From Corallincola platygyrae (GTDB lineage: Bacteria > Pseudomonadota > Gammaproteobacteria > Enterobacterales > Neiellaceae), in assembly GCF_039544265.1 (NCBI RefSeq), contig NZ_BAABLI010000003.1:1-64000 (forward strand): a stretch of DNA of 64,000 nt, given 5' to 3'. Below the pieces are notes generated by a model. It was given only the letters and a program-made list of their open reading frames with translations. It was not told the origin of the DNA and made no database searches. The translations under genes and the position numbers were made by a program. Of this stretch, positions 27,078-36,331 are shown in pieces; positions within the stretch are counted from its first letter, which is position 1, and every line of letters begins with the position of its first letter.

Positions 27078-27737
27078 TCAGCCGTTGTCTTTCTCTTCTT
27101 CATCGACATCCACTACTGGCCAGCCTCCAAGGGTTTGTAGCTTATTGACGATGGCGCAGAATAGCTCCGCTGTGCGCAAGGTATCGTACGCCGCGCTGTG
27201 AGCCTGCTCATTATCAAAGTCGATACCTGCCGCTTTACAGGCTTTTTGCAAAACAGTTTGACCGTAGGCGATACCCGCTGCGGTGGCCGTGTCAAAGGTG
27301 GCAAAGGGATGAAACGGATTGCGTTTAATATTGGCTCGCGCCACAGCCGCATTTAGAAACGCATTGTCAAAAGCTGCGTTGTGAGCGACAACTATTGAGC
27401 GATGGCACTCTGCCGCTTTTTGCTGTTTGCGAACCATTTTGAAGACTTCTCTCAGTGCTTCGCCTTCGCTAATAGCTTCTCTGGCCGGGTCATCCGGATC
27501 AATACCGATAAAGGCCAATGAGCTTGGCTCAAGGTTGGCTCCTTCAAACGGCTTAACGTTGAAGTGTATCTGTTGATCAGGAGTGAGGAATCCTTCGTCA
27601 TCCATTTTCAGAGTGACGGCCGCAATCTCAAGCAGTGCATCTGTATCGGCGTTAAAACCACCCGTTTCAACATCGATAACAACGGGAAAATAACCTCTGA
27701 AACGTTGCTTAAGGGCGCGTTTAACGGAATCACTCAT
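27078..27737 (-). CDS. rnt: Ribonuclease T
   Basis: RNase T trims the 3' ends of tRNA and other stable RNAs. The DEDDh exonuclease motifs are visible: VVIDVETGGFN near residue 19 (Asp, Glu), HNAAFDNAFLNAA near 115, and HSAAYDTLRTAELF near 180 (His, Asp). The open frame reaches 27779, but the family start MSDSVKRALKQRFRGYFP is at ATG 27737, which gives 219 residues. It is divergent from motY, as in vibrios and pseudomonads. Confidence 0.94.
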   Translation of the reverse strand: MSDSVKRALKQRFRGYFPVVIDVETGGFNADTDALLEIAAVTLKMDDEGFLTPDQQIHFNVKPFEGANLEPSSLAFIGIDPDDPAREAISEGEALREVFKMVRKQQKAAECHRSIVVAHNAAFDNAFLNAAVARANIKRNPFHPFATFDTATAAGIAYGQTVLQKACKAAGIDFDNEQAHSAAYDTLRTAELFCAIVNKLQTLGGWPVVDVDEEEKDNG

Positions 27738-27921
27738 TGGACAAATCACTACTTCTGTTAAGCCAGTTAAGCGGGGCATTATCCCAGACCGTGGTCGTAA
27801 TACCAGCGGATATTGTTTTGCTCTGCTTTGTATTAGAAAACACAGATAGCGCTAAAGATTTGAGCGGTGCGGCCGATATCGGGTTAGTATCCTGTATGTA
27901 CGGTAATGCATTAGGTCTGAT

Positions 27922-28788
27922 ATGAAAGTAAAGCTGTCTCTATTGGCAATCGGTTTGATGCTGAGCAATACCGCGTCTGCTGGGCTTCGCACCTATGCGG
28001 CCGGTCTTGAAGATAGCCAGTGGACTCTTGCGTCAGATACGCGTTTGGAGTGTCGACTGGAGCACAAAGTACCAAATTACGGTCAGGTGAAATTCAGTAG
28101 TCGGGCGAGCAAGCTCAATAATCTTGGGTTTGAGATGGATATGCGTCTGACCTCAGATCAGCACACTCCTGTCGAATTGCAGTCGGTTGCACCTAACTGG
28201 AAGCCAGGTCTGCCTTCTCAGCGCATTGGAGAAACCACACTCTATCGTCAATTTGATGGTTATGTGGATCAGAATGGCGCCTGGGTCATGCTGCATGAAC
28301 TTGAGAAAGGGATGCAGCCCACGCTTTATTACAGCGACTGGCATCAGCGCAGGGACAAGGTTGCGGTTGGGCTTTCCTCAGTGAACTTTCGCCAGCAGTA
28401 TTACAAGTTTCTAAGTTGCGTCGACCAGTTACTGCCATTTGGTTTTGAAGATATTGCTTACACTGTCCTCAACTACAAGAGCAATTCCGACCAACTCAAC
28501 AAAGAATCTCAGCGCAAACTGGACATGATCGGTGAGTACTTGAAACTAGCGCCTGCGGTTGAGCTGGTGCTGGTGGACGCCTATACCGATAGTTACGGTG
28601 GCCGCTGGCATAACGAACAGTTGTCGATAAAGCGTGCTAAGTCGGTGAAAACCTATCTGGCTAAACAAGGGCTGGATGAGAGTCGGATAAAGACCGAGGG
28701 ACATGGTGAGAAGCGGCATATAGCAACCAATGACACTGTTATCGGTCGCGATAAGAACCGCCGTGTGGTCATCCGTATGAGTCGCTAG
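27922..28788 (+). CDS. motY: Sodium-type flagellar motor protein MotY
   Basis: MotY forms the T-ring of Na+-driven polar flagella in the periplasm and helps stator units assemble. The 288-residue protein has a signal peptide (residues 1-20), an N-terminal domain with LEDSQWTLASDTRLECRLEH near 30, and a C-terminal OmpA-like peptidoglycan-binding domain with VDAYTDSYGGRWHNEQLS and RIKTEGHGEKRHIA. Position next to rnt supports MotY over a general OmpA protein. Confidence 0.9.
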   Translation: MKVKLSLLAIGLMLSNTASAGLRTYAAGLEDSQWTLASDTRLECRLEHKVPNYGQVKFSSRASKLNNLGFEMDMRLTSDQHTPVELQSVAPNWKPGLPSQRIGETTLYRQFDGYVDQNGAWVMLHELEKGMQPTLYYSDWHQRRDKVAVGLSSVNFRQQYYKFLSCVDQLLPFGFEDIAYTVLNYKSNSDQLNKESQRKLDMIGEYLKLAPAVELVLVDAYTDSYGGRWHNEQLSIKRAKSVKTYLAKQGLDESRIKTEGHGEKRHIATNDTVIGRDKNRRVVIRMSR

Positions 28789-28811
28789 CTTCTACTGAGA
28801 GTTCGATCTAA

Positions 28812-28838
28812 TAAAAAGCCCCGATATCGGGGCTTTTT
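28812..28838. terminator. Terminator between motY and the protease gene
   Basis: AAAAAGCCCCGAT / ATCGGGGCTTTTT, a nearly perfect palindrome with A and T runs, between two converging genes. Confidence 0.9.
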
Positions 28839-28851
28839 GCTGAGTGAAAGG

Positions 28852-29898
28852 TTACTTCTTCTCTTCCATCAGGGTCATCACTTTGCCGTCGCGAAGAATA
28901 TTGATTACCAGAGGGTCACCTTCCTTCATCACCAGCATGTTTTCCCGGACTTTAAACAATGCTTCCTGATTTCTGATCTCGATTCCATTGATAGCCAGAA
29001 TCACATCACCGCCTAACAGTATGGTTCTACCCAGTACCTTTACCGGTAAACGGCCCGGCTGAAGCCCGATGAGATCCGTTGGCGAGAAGGGTACAACCTG
29101 CTGAACCAGCGCGCCGTAGCCCTGGGGAATATTCAGCACTTTGGCCAGCTCTGGCGTAAGAGGGAGCGCGGTAAGGCCGGCATAGGGCAGGGTGCCTTCT
29201 TCGATGATCTCTTTTACAGTCTGACTTGCGACCGCAAAACCCAGACCTTCAAATCCACCACTCTGGCTTAGAATTCGACTGACGATGCCAACCACTTCGC
29301 CGCGCATGTTGAACATAGGGCCGCCGGAGTTACCCTTGTTGATGGCTGCATCGGTTTGAATAAACAGCGGGGTAATATCCCGAGAGACTTTTTCTGGGCC
29401 AGAATGACGGCCGCTAACGTAGCCAACTGACAAGCTATGGCTAACCCCGTAAGGCGCACCTATCACCATAATACGTTCGCCCGTACGCAAGGCTTTTGAG
29501 TCACCCAGTTTTACTGGTGTGATCCCCTCAGGCACCTTATCTAGCTTGAGCATTGCTAAATCCGCACTGTGTTCCATCCATAGGATTTTGGCGAAGCTGA
29601 TCTCGCCATTCTGAAACAGAACTTTGACTTCTGTGGCGGTATCCACCACATGGGCTGCGGTAAGGACTTTACCTGACTCTGAAATCAATACACCGGATCC
29701 CAGCCCTTTAGAACTGGTACGGTTACCCGTGGTTTCCGTTTTAATCGCTTTGACGTGCAGCTCAACGACGCTGTTATTAACGCGAGCGAAAACATCGGCA
29801 ACGTCACTGTTGCCCGCATTGCTTGCACATGCGGTCAACATCAATGCAATAAGCAGGGTGCCAGGCAGTGCTTTAATCGAAGCTAACATTCTGTCCAT
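28852..29898 (-). CDS. Lipoprotein trypsin-like serine protease with PDZ-like tail
   Basis: An S1C (DegP/DegS-like) protease. The catalytic triad is in place: H83 in LTAAHVVD, D113 in HSADLAML and S191 in NKGNSGGPMF. A lipobox LTAC with Cys24 predicts membrane anchoring. A PDZ-like domain follows from about residue 245 (GYGALVQQVVPFSPTDLIGL, then GGDVILAINGIEIRNQEALF). At 348 residues it is close to DegS, but DegS has a membrane helix and not a lipobox. The substrate is unknown. It lies 30 bases after gloA. Confidence 0.88.
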   Translation of the reverse strand: MDRMLASIKALPGTLLIALMLTACASNAGNSDVADVFARVNNSVVELHVKAIKTETTGNRTSSKGLGSGVLISESGKVLTAAHVVDTATEVKVLFQNGEISFAKILWMEHSADLAMLKLDKVPEGITPVKLGDSKALRTGERIMVIGAPYGVSHSLSVGYVSGRHSGPEKVSRDITPLFIQTDAAINKGNSGGPMFNMRGEVVGIVSRILSQSGGFEGLGFAVASQTVKEIIEEGTLPYAGLTALPLTPELAKVLNIPQGYGALVQQVVPFSPTDLIGLQPGRLPVKVLGRTILLGGDVILAINGIEIRNQEALFKVRENMLVMKEGDPLVINILRDGKVMTLMEEKK

Positions 29899-29928
29899 TA
29901 ACGCTTTTTCCTTGTACTAATTCAGTGA

Positions 29929-30336
29929 TTATTGGCCAAGCCCCTGGCCAGCAAACTTCTTGTTGATCAGCTCTATCTTGTAACCATCTGGATCTTCAAC
30001 AAATGCGATTTCTGTGGTGCCGCCCTTTACCGGGCCTGGTTCGCGAGTGATGTTGCCGCCAGCTGTACGGATTTTTTCGCAGGCGGCATAAATATCGTCG
30101 ACTTCAATGGCGACGTGACCATAGGCATTCCCAAGATCATAACTATCTGTGCCCCAGTTATAGGTAAGTTCGAGCACGGCTTCTGATTTTTCGTCGCCGT
30201 AACCGACAAATGCCAGGGTGTATTTGTACTCAGGATTGTCCGATTTTCTCAGCAGGGTCATGTCCAGAATATCGGTATAAAAATCGATTGATCGTTGTAA
30301 ATCGCCAACACGAAGCATGGTATGAAGAATGCGCAT
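29929..30336 (-). CDS. gloA: Lactoylglutathione lyase (glyoxalase I)
   Basis: GloA converts the methylglyoxal-glutathione adduct to S-lactoylglutathione. The 135-residue protein starts MRILHTMLRVGDLQRSIDFY with the first metal-binding His at residue 5. ELTYNWGTDSYDLGNAYGHVAIEVDD carries the Glu and second His, and AFVEDPDGYKIELI the last Glu. The size and motifs match the Ni2+-type bacterial enzyme. Confidence 0.96.
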   Translation of the reverse strand: MRILHTMLRVGDLQRSIDFYTDILDMTLLRKSDNPEYKYTLAFVGYGDEKSEAVLELTYNWGTDSYDLGNAYGHVAIEVDDIYAACEKIRTAGGNITREPGPVKGGTTEIAFVEDPDGYKIELINKKFAGQGLGQ

Positions 30337-30619
30337 GGGAAACTCCTGAGCCTGGTAAAAAACAGTGGCATATCACCGGGGTGGTGTATTACTGGAATGT
30401 TAAATAATGGTAGCAAGGATAACCTAATTCATATGGTGCGGCGAAATAAATACTAAGATCTTCCAGTCTGAAATCTGGTAATTAGTGGTAAGGTTGTCAT
30501 CCCCCAGTTACTTAACTTTGCTCTAATTTTCTGAAGGTTAAACCCCGGCGTTCATAAATTTGAAATGTTACCGGCGTACATTCTTGTCTCTCCTAATAGC
30601 GTTTGTTCGAAGTAACAGG

Positions 30620-32410
30620 GTGGTGGAAGTGGACAGACAAGACGCCGATAGTTTTTCACAGAACGATAACCGAAATATAAAGCGTGAATTGAAAGAGCAG
30701 CTCAATTCACTTCAGCAGGCCGCGCAGCAGGAATTCGATATTGAGATCTCCGCTTCTCAAATGCTGCAGGACAAGGCCTACTTCCAGCTCGTCATCAATG
30801 AGTTAAGTGCGCTTGAGCATGACGAGATCTCAGGCATCATCGCAGAGATTAAGCAGTTGGCTGCAGATTTGAGGAAACGGCCCGACTCTGCGCCTGTAAC
30901 GGCACCTGCTGCGCCGATTCAGGCCGCTGCCGTACCTCAAAAAAGTGATGATAACCAATCGAAACTGCTGATTTATGCGGTACTCGGTATGTCTGTCGTA
31001 CTGCTTGCCGTTGTCATCTACTTGATGCTGATGCCGAAAACGGTCACAGCGCCAGCGACGTCTGTAGCGCCCCCTACCGTTGCTGCTACCGCGCCAGTGC
31101 AAACATCTGCACCTGCTGCAACGGCTGAGCCTAAAGGACTCACTCTGCCAGTGAGCAACCCTGTGGTGGCGTTTCGCCTTCATGGCTCCAATACCATTGG
31201 TGAAAAACTGGCGCCCGCGCTGCTTGAAGCGTACCTGAAGACTATCGGCGTAACAGAGTTTTATTGGAAGAAGGGGGCAGTCGCGGTTGAGCGTGAACTC
31301 CAGTATATCCAGGACGGAAAAGTGTTCGCCATTGAGTTGCACGCCCATGGCTCAAGCACAGGATTTAAAGGACTGAAATCAGGGAAAGCGGATATGGGCA
31401 TGTCTTCGCGCCCAGTTAAACCAACCGAAATTGAAGACCTTAAAGCGGCTATCGGCGACTTAAGCAAGGTCGGCAACGAACATATCATCGGTCTTGATGG
31501 TTTGGCCGTTATCGTTAACCAGAATAACTCTATCAGTAGTTTGGACAGTGCCACGCTGGCACGGATCTTTGCTGGAGAGATCAGTAACTGGAAGCAGGTT
31601 GGCGGCGCTGATATGCCAATCAAGCTGTTTGCTCGCGACAGCAAATCAGGTACCTGGGATACGTTCAAAAACCTGGTGCTGAAGAAATATGGTAAGAAAC
31701 TAGCTGAGGGCGCAACGCGGCTGGAGTCAAGCTCTGAGCTTTCGACAGGTGTTTCTGCCGATGAAGGCGCTATTGGCTTTATTGGTCTGAACTATGTGGG
31801 TCACTCGAAAGCGATCTCAATATCTGAAGGTCAAGACACTGCCGCTATTTTCCCAACACGCTTTACCGTGGGTACGGAAGACTACGCTTTGTCTCGCCGC
31901 CTGTTTTTCTACACGCCCACCACTGCATCAAACTTGATTAAAGATTTCGCCAGCTTCGCCATTTCGCGCAAGGGGCAGGATATTGTTGAAGAGATTGGTT
32001 TGATCTCTCAGAACATCAAGGTGGAGAAGGTATACGCCGCCTCTGATGCACCGGCTAAGTACAATCAGTACACCGAAAAGGGACAGCGTTTGTCGCTTAA
32101 CTTCCGCTTCAATCATGGCGACAAAGAGCTCGACAACAAGGGTAAGCGAGACCTTGAACGTCTGATTAGCTACATGGAGAAGAACGCTGGCCGCCGCGTG
32201 GTATTGATGGGCTTTGCTGACAGCGTCGGTAAAGCAGATCGCAACCGCTGGTTGTCACTGAATCGTGCCCGTGTCGTTGAGCGCGAGTTGGTTTCCCGCG
32301 GTATCAACGTGCTGGAAGTGGAAGCGTTCGGCGAGGCATTGCCTGTCGCTAACAATAATAGTGAGGCGGGCAGGGCACGCAACAGACGTGTTGAGGTTTG
32401 GGTTCTTTAA
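30620..32410 (+). CDS. Membrane-anchored phosphate-binding-protein-like / OmpA fusion
   Basis: An unusual fusion of about 600 residues. Its first 115 residues are charged and probably cytoplasmic, and one membrane helix follows (LLIYAVLGMSVVLLAVVIYL). A Pro/Ala/Thr-rich linker leads to a PstS-like substrate-binding domain (FRLHGSNTIGEKLAPALLEA, GSSTGFKGLKSGKADMGMSS, FARDSKSGTWDTFKNLVL). The C-terminus is OmpA-like, with LNFRFNHGDKELDNKGKRDL and VVLMGFADSVGKADRNRWLS. It may bind a phosphate-like ligand while holding peptidoglycan. The start is uncertain: GTG at 30620, 30623 or 30629, or a TTG at 30560. No pst transporter genes are nearby. Confidence 0.8.
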   Translation: MVEVDRQDADSFSQNDNRNIKRELKEQLNSLQQAAQQEFDIEISASQMLQDKAYFQLVINELSALEHDEISGIIAEIKQLAADLRKRPDSAPVTAPAAPIQAAAVPQKSDDNQSKLLIYAVLGMSVVLLAVVIYLMLMPKTVTAPATSVAPPTVAATAPVQTSAPAATAEPKGLTLPVSNPVVAFRLHGSNTIGEKLAPALLEAYLKTIGVTEFYWKKGAVAVERELQYIQDGKVFAIELHAHGSSTGFKGLKSGKADMGMSSRPVKPTEIEDLKAAIGDLSKVGNEHIIGLDGLAVIVNQNNSISSLDSATLARIFAGEISNWKQVGGADMPIKLFARDSKSGTWDTFKNLVLKKYGKKLAEGATRLESSSELSTGVSADEGAIGFIGLNYVGHSKAISISEGQDTAAIFPTRFTVGTEDYALSRRLFFYTPTTASNLIKDFASFAISRKGQDIVEEIGLISQNIKVEKVYAASDAPAKYNQYTEKGQRLSLNFRFNHGDKELDNKGKRDLERLISYMEKNAGRRVVLMGFADSVGKADRNRWLSLNRARVVERELVSRGINVLEVEAFGEALPVANNNSEAGRARNRRVEVWVL

Positions 32411-32420
32411 CATTTTCCAT

Positions 32421-32450
32421 GGGCGTCTATTCAGATAGGTGCCCGTTTTC
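32421..32450 (+). terminator. Weak terminator-like hairpin
   Basis: GGGCGTCTAT / ATAGGTGCCC (imperfect) followed by GTTTTCATTTT, directly after the fusion gene. Confidence 0.5.
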
Positions 32451-32485
32451 ATTTTGAAGTTTAATTTCGCCAGCCAGGAGACGTT

Positions 32486-33211
32486 ATGTTTGATGTATTT
32501 CGCAACCGAGCAAATGTAACCGCGGTGTTCGGGCTCTATTCTCTCGTAGAAGCTGTGCGCGTGAAGAAGAACATAGATATCGCTTTGAGCGAGTTGAAAT
32601 TGCCTTCTCAAGCGGTATTGGATCAAATGATGGCCGAAGGCCTTTCGGTCGATGAGTTTAATGTTGGTGCCAGCGATGAGGTTGAAAACTCTGTAGCTGA
32701 TGCATCTTCTGATGTGGTGTTACGAAAGCATCTGCACGCTGCATTTCTGGATATTGAGGCACTTCGCGAAGCGTTTTCAGGCTTCTCGATGACGCAGGGC
32801 GTTAAGCTGCGCCAGTTGTTTGAAGAGTGCAGTCCGTCGCTGCGCTTACCTTCTGATTCGCTGATGTCGATGATGGAAGGAGAAGGGTTGTCAATGCAGG
32901 AGCTGGGCATCATTGATGAGCAGAAGCTGAAAGCAAAAGCGAGTGGTATTGCTCAGAAACTGGCTGCTCACAAGCCTGCTGACGAGGACGACAAAGTGGC
33001 GAAAGCCAAAGCGGCGCTAGGTCAGGCGCTCGCGCCCAATGGTAGCGAAAAGAACAAGCTGGATGATATCAAGGCGCGTTTGAGCGGGGCGCTTCAGAGT
33101 AAACCTCAGCAACAAGATACTCAGAACGATACCGTACCAGTAGATGACGGGGAGGCGGAGCAGGTGGGTTCTCCTTCGTTAATCCCGTTTCCAGCGCGCA
33201 ATGTCGGCTAG
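32486..33211 (+). CDS. Hypothetical protein
   Basis: I do not recognise this gene. The 241-residue protein is predicted to be soluble and largely helical. The first part (MFDVFRNRANVTAVFGLYSL) is hydrophobic for a stretch but not long enough for a sure signal. Segments LPSQAVLDQMMAEGLSVDEF near residue 40 and LPSDSLMSMMEGEGLSMQEL near 120 look like two related units (LPS..L..MM.GEGLS..E), so the protein may contain an internal duplication. The C-terminal third is Ala/Lys/Gln-rich. GGAGAC precedes the ATG. Confidence 0.75.
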   Translation: MFDVFRNRANVTAVFGLYSLVEAVRVKKNIDIALSELKLPSQAVLDQMMAEGLSVDEFNVGASDEVENSVADASSDVVLRKHLHAAFLDIEALREAFSGFSMTQGVKLRQLFEECSPSLRLPSDSLMSMMEGEGLSMQELGIIDEQKLKAKASGIAQKLAAHKPADEDDKVAKAKAALGQALAPNGSEKNKLDDIKARLSGALQSKPQQQDTQNDTVPVDDGEAEQVGSPSLIPFPARNVG

Positions 33212-33221
33212 CTGAAACGCT

Positions 33222-33253
33222 AAGACGCAGAGGTCAGTTAACCCCTGCGTCTT
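33222..33253. terminator. Hairpin between the hypothetical gene and nth
   Basis: AAGACGCAG / CTGCGTCTT with a 14-base loop that includes further pairing bases. The T run is weak, so its terminator role is likely but not certain. Confidence 0.5.
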
Positions 33254-33270
33254 GGTATTCTTCGATTGGG

Positions 33271-33906
33271 CTAAATCTCGGTTTTCTCTTTAAACTCGCA
33301 GAGGTCTTCAATTATGCAGCTGCCGCAGCGCGGCTTACGGGCCACGCAGGTGTAACGCCCATGAAGTATCAGCCAATGATGTACGTCCACTTTAAACTCT
33401 TTTGGCACGACCTTCAGTAACTTCTCTTCCACCTTGTCGACGTCTTTTCCCATCGCAAACTTGGTACGGTTTGAAACACGAAAAATATGGGTGTCTACGG
33501 CGATGGTCGGCCAGCCAAATGCTGTATTTAAAACTACGTTCGCTGTTTTACGGCCTACCCCCGGCAGGGCTTCAAGAGCCGCACGATCTTCAGGAACCTC
33601 TCCGCCATGTTTATCCAGTAAGATCTGGCAGGCCTTAAACACGTTTTCTGCTTTTGAATTGTAAAGACCAATAGTTTTGATATAGCCCTTAAGACCTTCA
33701 ACCCCCAGTTCTACAATTGCCTGAGGTGTGTTGGCAACCGGAAACAACTTATCAGTGGCCTTGTTCACACTGACATCCGTTGCCTGCGCTGAGAGCGTTA
33801 CCGCGACTAATAACTCAAACGGCGACGAAAAGTTCAGCTCAGTTTCTGGGTGTGGATTATTGGCGCGCAAGCGCTCCAGAATTTCTCTTCTTTTTTCTTT
33901 ATTCAT
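33271..33906 (-). CDS. nth: Endonuclease III
   Basis: Nth removes oxidised pyrimidines from DNA and nicks the abasic site. The 211-residue protein shows the helix-hairpin-helix ALPGVGRKTANVVLNTAF near 113-130 with the catalytic Lys, Asp in VDTHIFRVSNR, and the 4Fe-4S cluster cysteines in CVARKPRCGSCIIEDLC near the end (C-X6-C-X2-C-X5-C). It is the last gene of the rsx operon, 9 bases after rsxE, as in E. coli. Confidence 0.97.
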   Translation of the reverse strand: MNKEKRREILERLRANNPHPETELNFSSPFELLVAVTLSAQATDVSVNKATDKLFPVANTPQAIVELGVEGLKGYIKTIGLYNSKAENVFKACQILLDKHGGEVPEDRAALEALPGVGRKTANVVLNTAFGWPTIAVDTHIFRVSNRTKFAMGKDVDKVEEKLLKVVPKEFKVDVHHWLILHGRYTCVARKPRCGSCIIEDLCEFKEKTEI

Positions 33907-33915
33907 GTTAGATGA

Positions 33916-34611
33916 TCAGCTTGCTGTCACACGTGCCCGTGCGGCTTTTTTCACCGGCTCTTTTACTGAAGCTCGAGCGGAGATTTGAGTATCGATGGCA
34001 TTTTTCAGCGCTATCAGCAGGCCCATGCCCAAAAAGGCACCGGGAGCCAAGATAGCCAATAGAAAGTGACTGTCGACCTTGAACAGTTCGATACGCCAAC
34101 TTGAAGCCCAGGAACCCAGTAGCATCTCCATGCCGTCAAACAGGGTGCCTTGGCCCAATAGTTCACGCATACCGCCAAGTAAAATCAGTACCAGGGTGAA
34201 ACCGAGGCCCATCATCAAACCATCCAGCGCAGCCAAACCGACATTGTTTTTGGAGGCATAGGCTTCAGCGCGACCAATGATGACGCAGTTGGTAACGATA
34301 AGCGGAATGAAAATACCCAGAGACTGATAAAGGCCGAAGGTATAGGCGTTCATCAGCAGCTCTACGCAGGTAACAAAGGCGGCAATGATCATCACAAAGA
34401 CCGGGATACGGATCTCGGAAGGCACCCAGTTTCTTACTAACGATACCGAAACATTCGAACCGACCAGTACCAGCATGGTGGCGAGTCCCAGACCCAAACC
34501 ATTGGTTACGGTTGCAGTGACAGCCAGCAGGGGACACAGTCCAAGAAGCTGGACCAATCCTGGATTGTTTTTCCAAAGGCCTTGAACAGCGAGTTCTTTA
34601 AATTGGCTCAT
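33916..34611 (-). CDS. rsxE: Rsx/Rnf electron transport complex subunit E
   Basis: Membrane subunit E of the ion-coupled NADH:ferredoxin-type complex. The 231-residue protein has about six membrane segments, NPGLVQLLGLCPLLAVTAT near residue 16, and NCVIIGRAEAYASKNNVG near 110, which match RsxE/RnfE and its paralogue RsxA. The start overlaps the rsxG end by 4 bases. Confidence 0.95.
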   Translation of the reverse strand: MSQFKELAVQGLWKNNPGLVQLLGLCPLLAVTATVTNGLGLGLATMLVLVGSNVSVSLVRNWVPSEIRIPVFVMIIAAFVTCVELLMNAYTFGLYQSLGIFIPLIVTNCVIIGRAEAYASKNNVGLAALDGLMMGLGFTLVLILLGGMRELLGQGTLFDGMEMLLGSWASSWRIELFKVDSHFLLAILAPGAFLGMGLLIALKNAIDTQISARASVKEPVKKAARARVTAS

Positions 34612-35246
34612 TTGTCGCCTCCACAGCCGGGCTGATTATCGAACAGGCGTGCCTGGTGCTGTTGATAAAACAGCAGCGTATTTTTCACTGCTTTAACCAC
34701 TGAGCGGGGTGTAATGGTAGCGCCGGTAAATTGATCGAACTGGCCACCATCCTTTTTCACCTTCCATAGCGGATCGTTTTCATCTGCCAGCTGTTTGCGA
34801 TCAAAGGCCATCACCCAGTTGCTTTTTCTCAGCTCAATCTTGTCCCCCAGCCCTGGGGTTTCTTTGTGGTTCAACACTCTGACGCCAGCGGTAGTACCAT
34901 CGCTTAAAATGCCGACAATGATATCAATAGACCCGTTGTAACCATCCGGTGCTGTGCTCTCAATAGCGATGCCCACGGGTTCGTCGTTAAAGCGAGCGAT
35001 AAAGGCTTTTTGTGGCGTAGGTCGTCCTAGAAACTGTTCGCTGGTCACCAAAATGCACTCATTGAACAGGTCGTTGTTGTAACTGCCTGCCGGAAACAGA
35101 TGTTCTAAGGTGGTGATCAGCTGTTGCTGTTCCTGACGTTCAATTTGTGGTGCCGTAAAGTCATGGACGAGCGCAACTAACGCGGTTGTCACAAGCGCAA
35201 AGGCGGACAGTATCAGGCCATTCTTACTGATTGGGGAGAGACTCAT
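34608..35246 (-). CDS. rsxG: Rsx/Rnf electron transport complex subunit G
   Basis: Periplasmic-side flavin subunit. The 212-residue protein has one N-terminal membrane helix (residues 9-27) and the FMN-attachment motif FTGATITPRSVV near 172, in which the second Thr carries covalent FMN. LNHKETPGLGDKIELRKSNW near 127 is also typical. Overlaps its neighbours by 4 bases on both sides. Confidence 0.95.
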   Translation of the reverse strand: MSLSPISKNGLILSAFALVTTALVALVHDFTAPQIERQEQQQLITTLEHLFPAGSYNNDLFNECILVTSEQFLGRPTPQKAFIARFNDEPVGIAIESTAPDGYNGSIDIIVGILSDGTTAGVRVLNHKETPGLGDKIELRKSNWVMAFDRKQLADENDPLWKVKKDGGQFDQFTGATITPRSVVKAVKNTLLFYQQHQARLFDNQPGCGGDK

Positions 35247-36331
35247 GATGACTCTCCTTTACCGTCTTCTAGCGGCGTTTCTTCACTATGACCATAGGTT
35301 CTGGGCTGGGTGTAGTAGTCGATCAGTGGTACACACATGTTGGCCAGCAGCACCGCAAACGCCATCCCGTCGGGGTAACCGCCATGGGTGCGGATCAGGT
35401 AAACAAGCAAACCAATCAAGCCGCCAAAGATCAGTCGACCTTTGACTGTTGTGCTGGCGGAGACCGGGTCTGTGGCAATAAAGAAGGCGCCCAGCATGGC
35501 GGCACCGCTGAACAAATGGAATATGGGGGTTGCGGTGTTATCAGGGCTTAGTAAGAAACTGACCAAGGCAGCTACAAACAGGCCACCGAGCACACCCACA
35601 GGAATATGCCAGCGTATAACCTTCTGCTGCAACAGGTAGATGCCACTAGCAAGGTAGGCCAGGTTAACCCAGTCCCAGCCTATACCCGCAAGCATGCCCT
35701 GCGGGTTGTTGGCGATAATCTCACTGCTGGTGTAGCCCTGGGTCAGGCTGGTTTTGAAATGATCCAATGGTGTGGCGGTCGTAACGCCATCAATACCACT
35801 AAGGATCTGTGCCAGGCTGAAGCCTTCGCTGCTGAATCCGGTAAATATCAGGTAGGCAGCATCAATGAAACCGTACCCATGAGCGCCAAAGCCTGTGGCA
35901 GGGTGCCAGCTGGTCATCTGAAGCGGGAATGAGATCAGCAGCATGACGTAAGCTGCCATGGCAGGGTTAAACAGGTTGTAACCCAAGCCACCATAAAGCT
36001 GTTTAACCATAATAATGGCGAATGCCGTGCCAATGACGACCAACCACCATGGCGCCAGAGGTGGCAAACTGATGGCAAGGAGCACACCGGTCAGCATGGC
36101 ACTGTTATCAGCCAACGTTGATGCAATCTCTTTACCCCGAATTTTCAGAATTAATGCTTCTGATGCCACGGCAGTAGCGATGGCCAACAACAGCTGCCAA
36201 AACACGCCAGCACCAAAAAACCAATACTGAGCGGCAATGCCGGGAAGAGCCGCCAATGCGACCGTGAACATCAGCTTGCTGGTTCGTGTCGGGATCCTCT
36301 GGTGCGGAGAAGCCGCTAATTTAAATGACAT
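35243..36331 (-). CDS. rsxD: Rsx/Rnf electron transport complex subunit D
   Basis: Membrane subunit D, 362 residues, about ten membrane segments. The FMN-threonine motif is in DPVSASTTVKGRLIFGG near residue 285, and YGGLGYNLFNPAMAAYVMLL near 112 is the conserved GxxxxNPA region. It starts next to the rsxC stop without a gap. RsxD resembles the NqrB subunit of Na+-NQR. Confidence 0.95.
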   Translation of the reverse strand: MSFKLAASPHQRIPTRTSKLMFTVALAALPGIAAQYWFFGAGVFWQLLLAIATAVASEALILKIRGKEIASTLADNSAMLTGVLLAISLPPLAPWWLVVIGTAFAIIMVKQLYGGLGYNLFNPAMAAYVMLLISFPLQMTSWHPATGFGAHGYGFIDAAYLIFTGFSSEGFSLAQILSGIDGVTTATPLDHFKTSLTQGYTSSEIIANNPQGMLAGIGWDWVNLAYLASGIYLLQQKVIRWHIPVGVLGGLFVAALVSFLLSPDNTATPIFHLFSGAAMLGAFFIATDPVSASTTVKGRLIFGGLIGLLVYLIRTHGGYPDGMAFAVLLANMCVPLIDYYTQPRTYGHSEETPLEDGKGESS

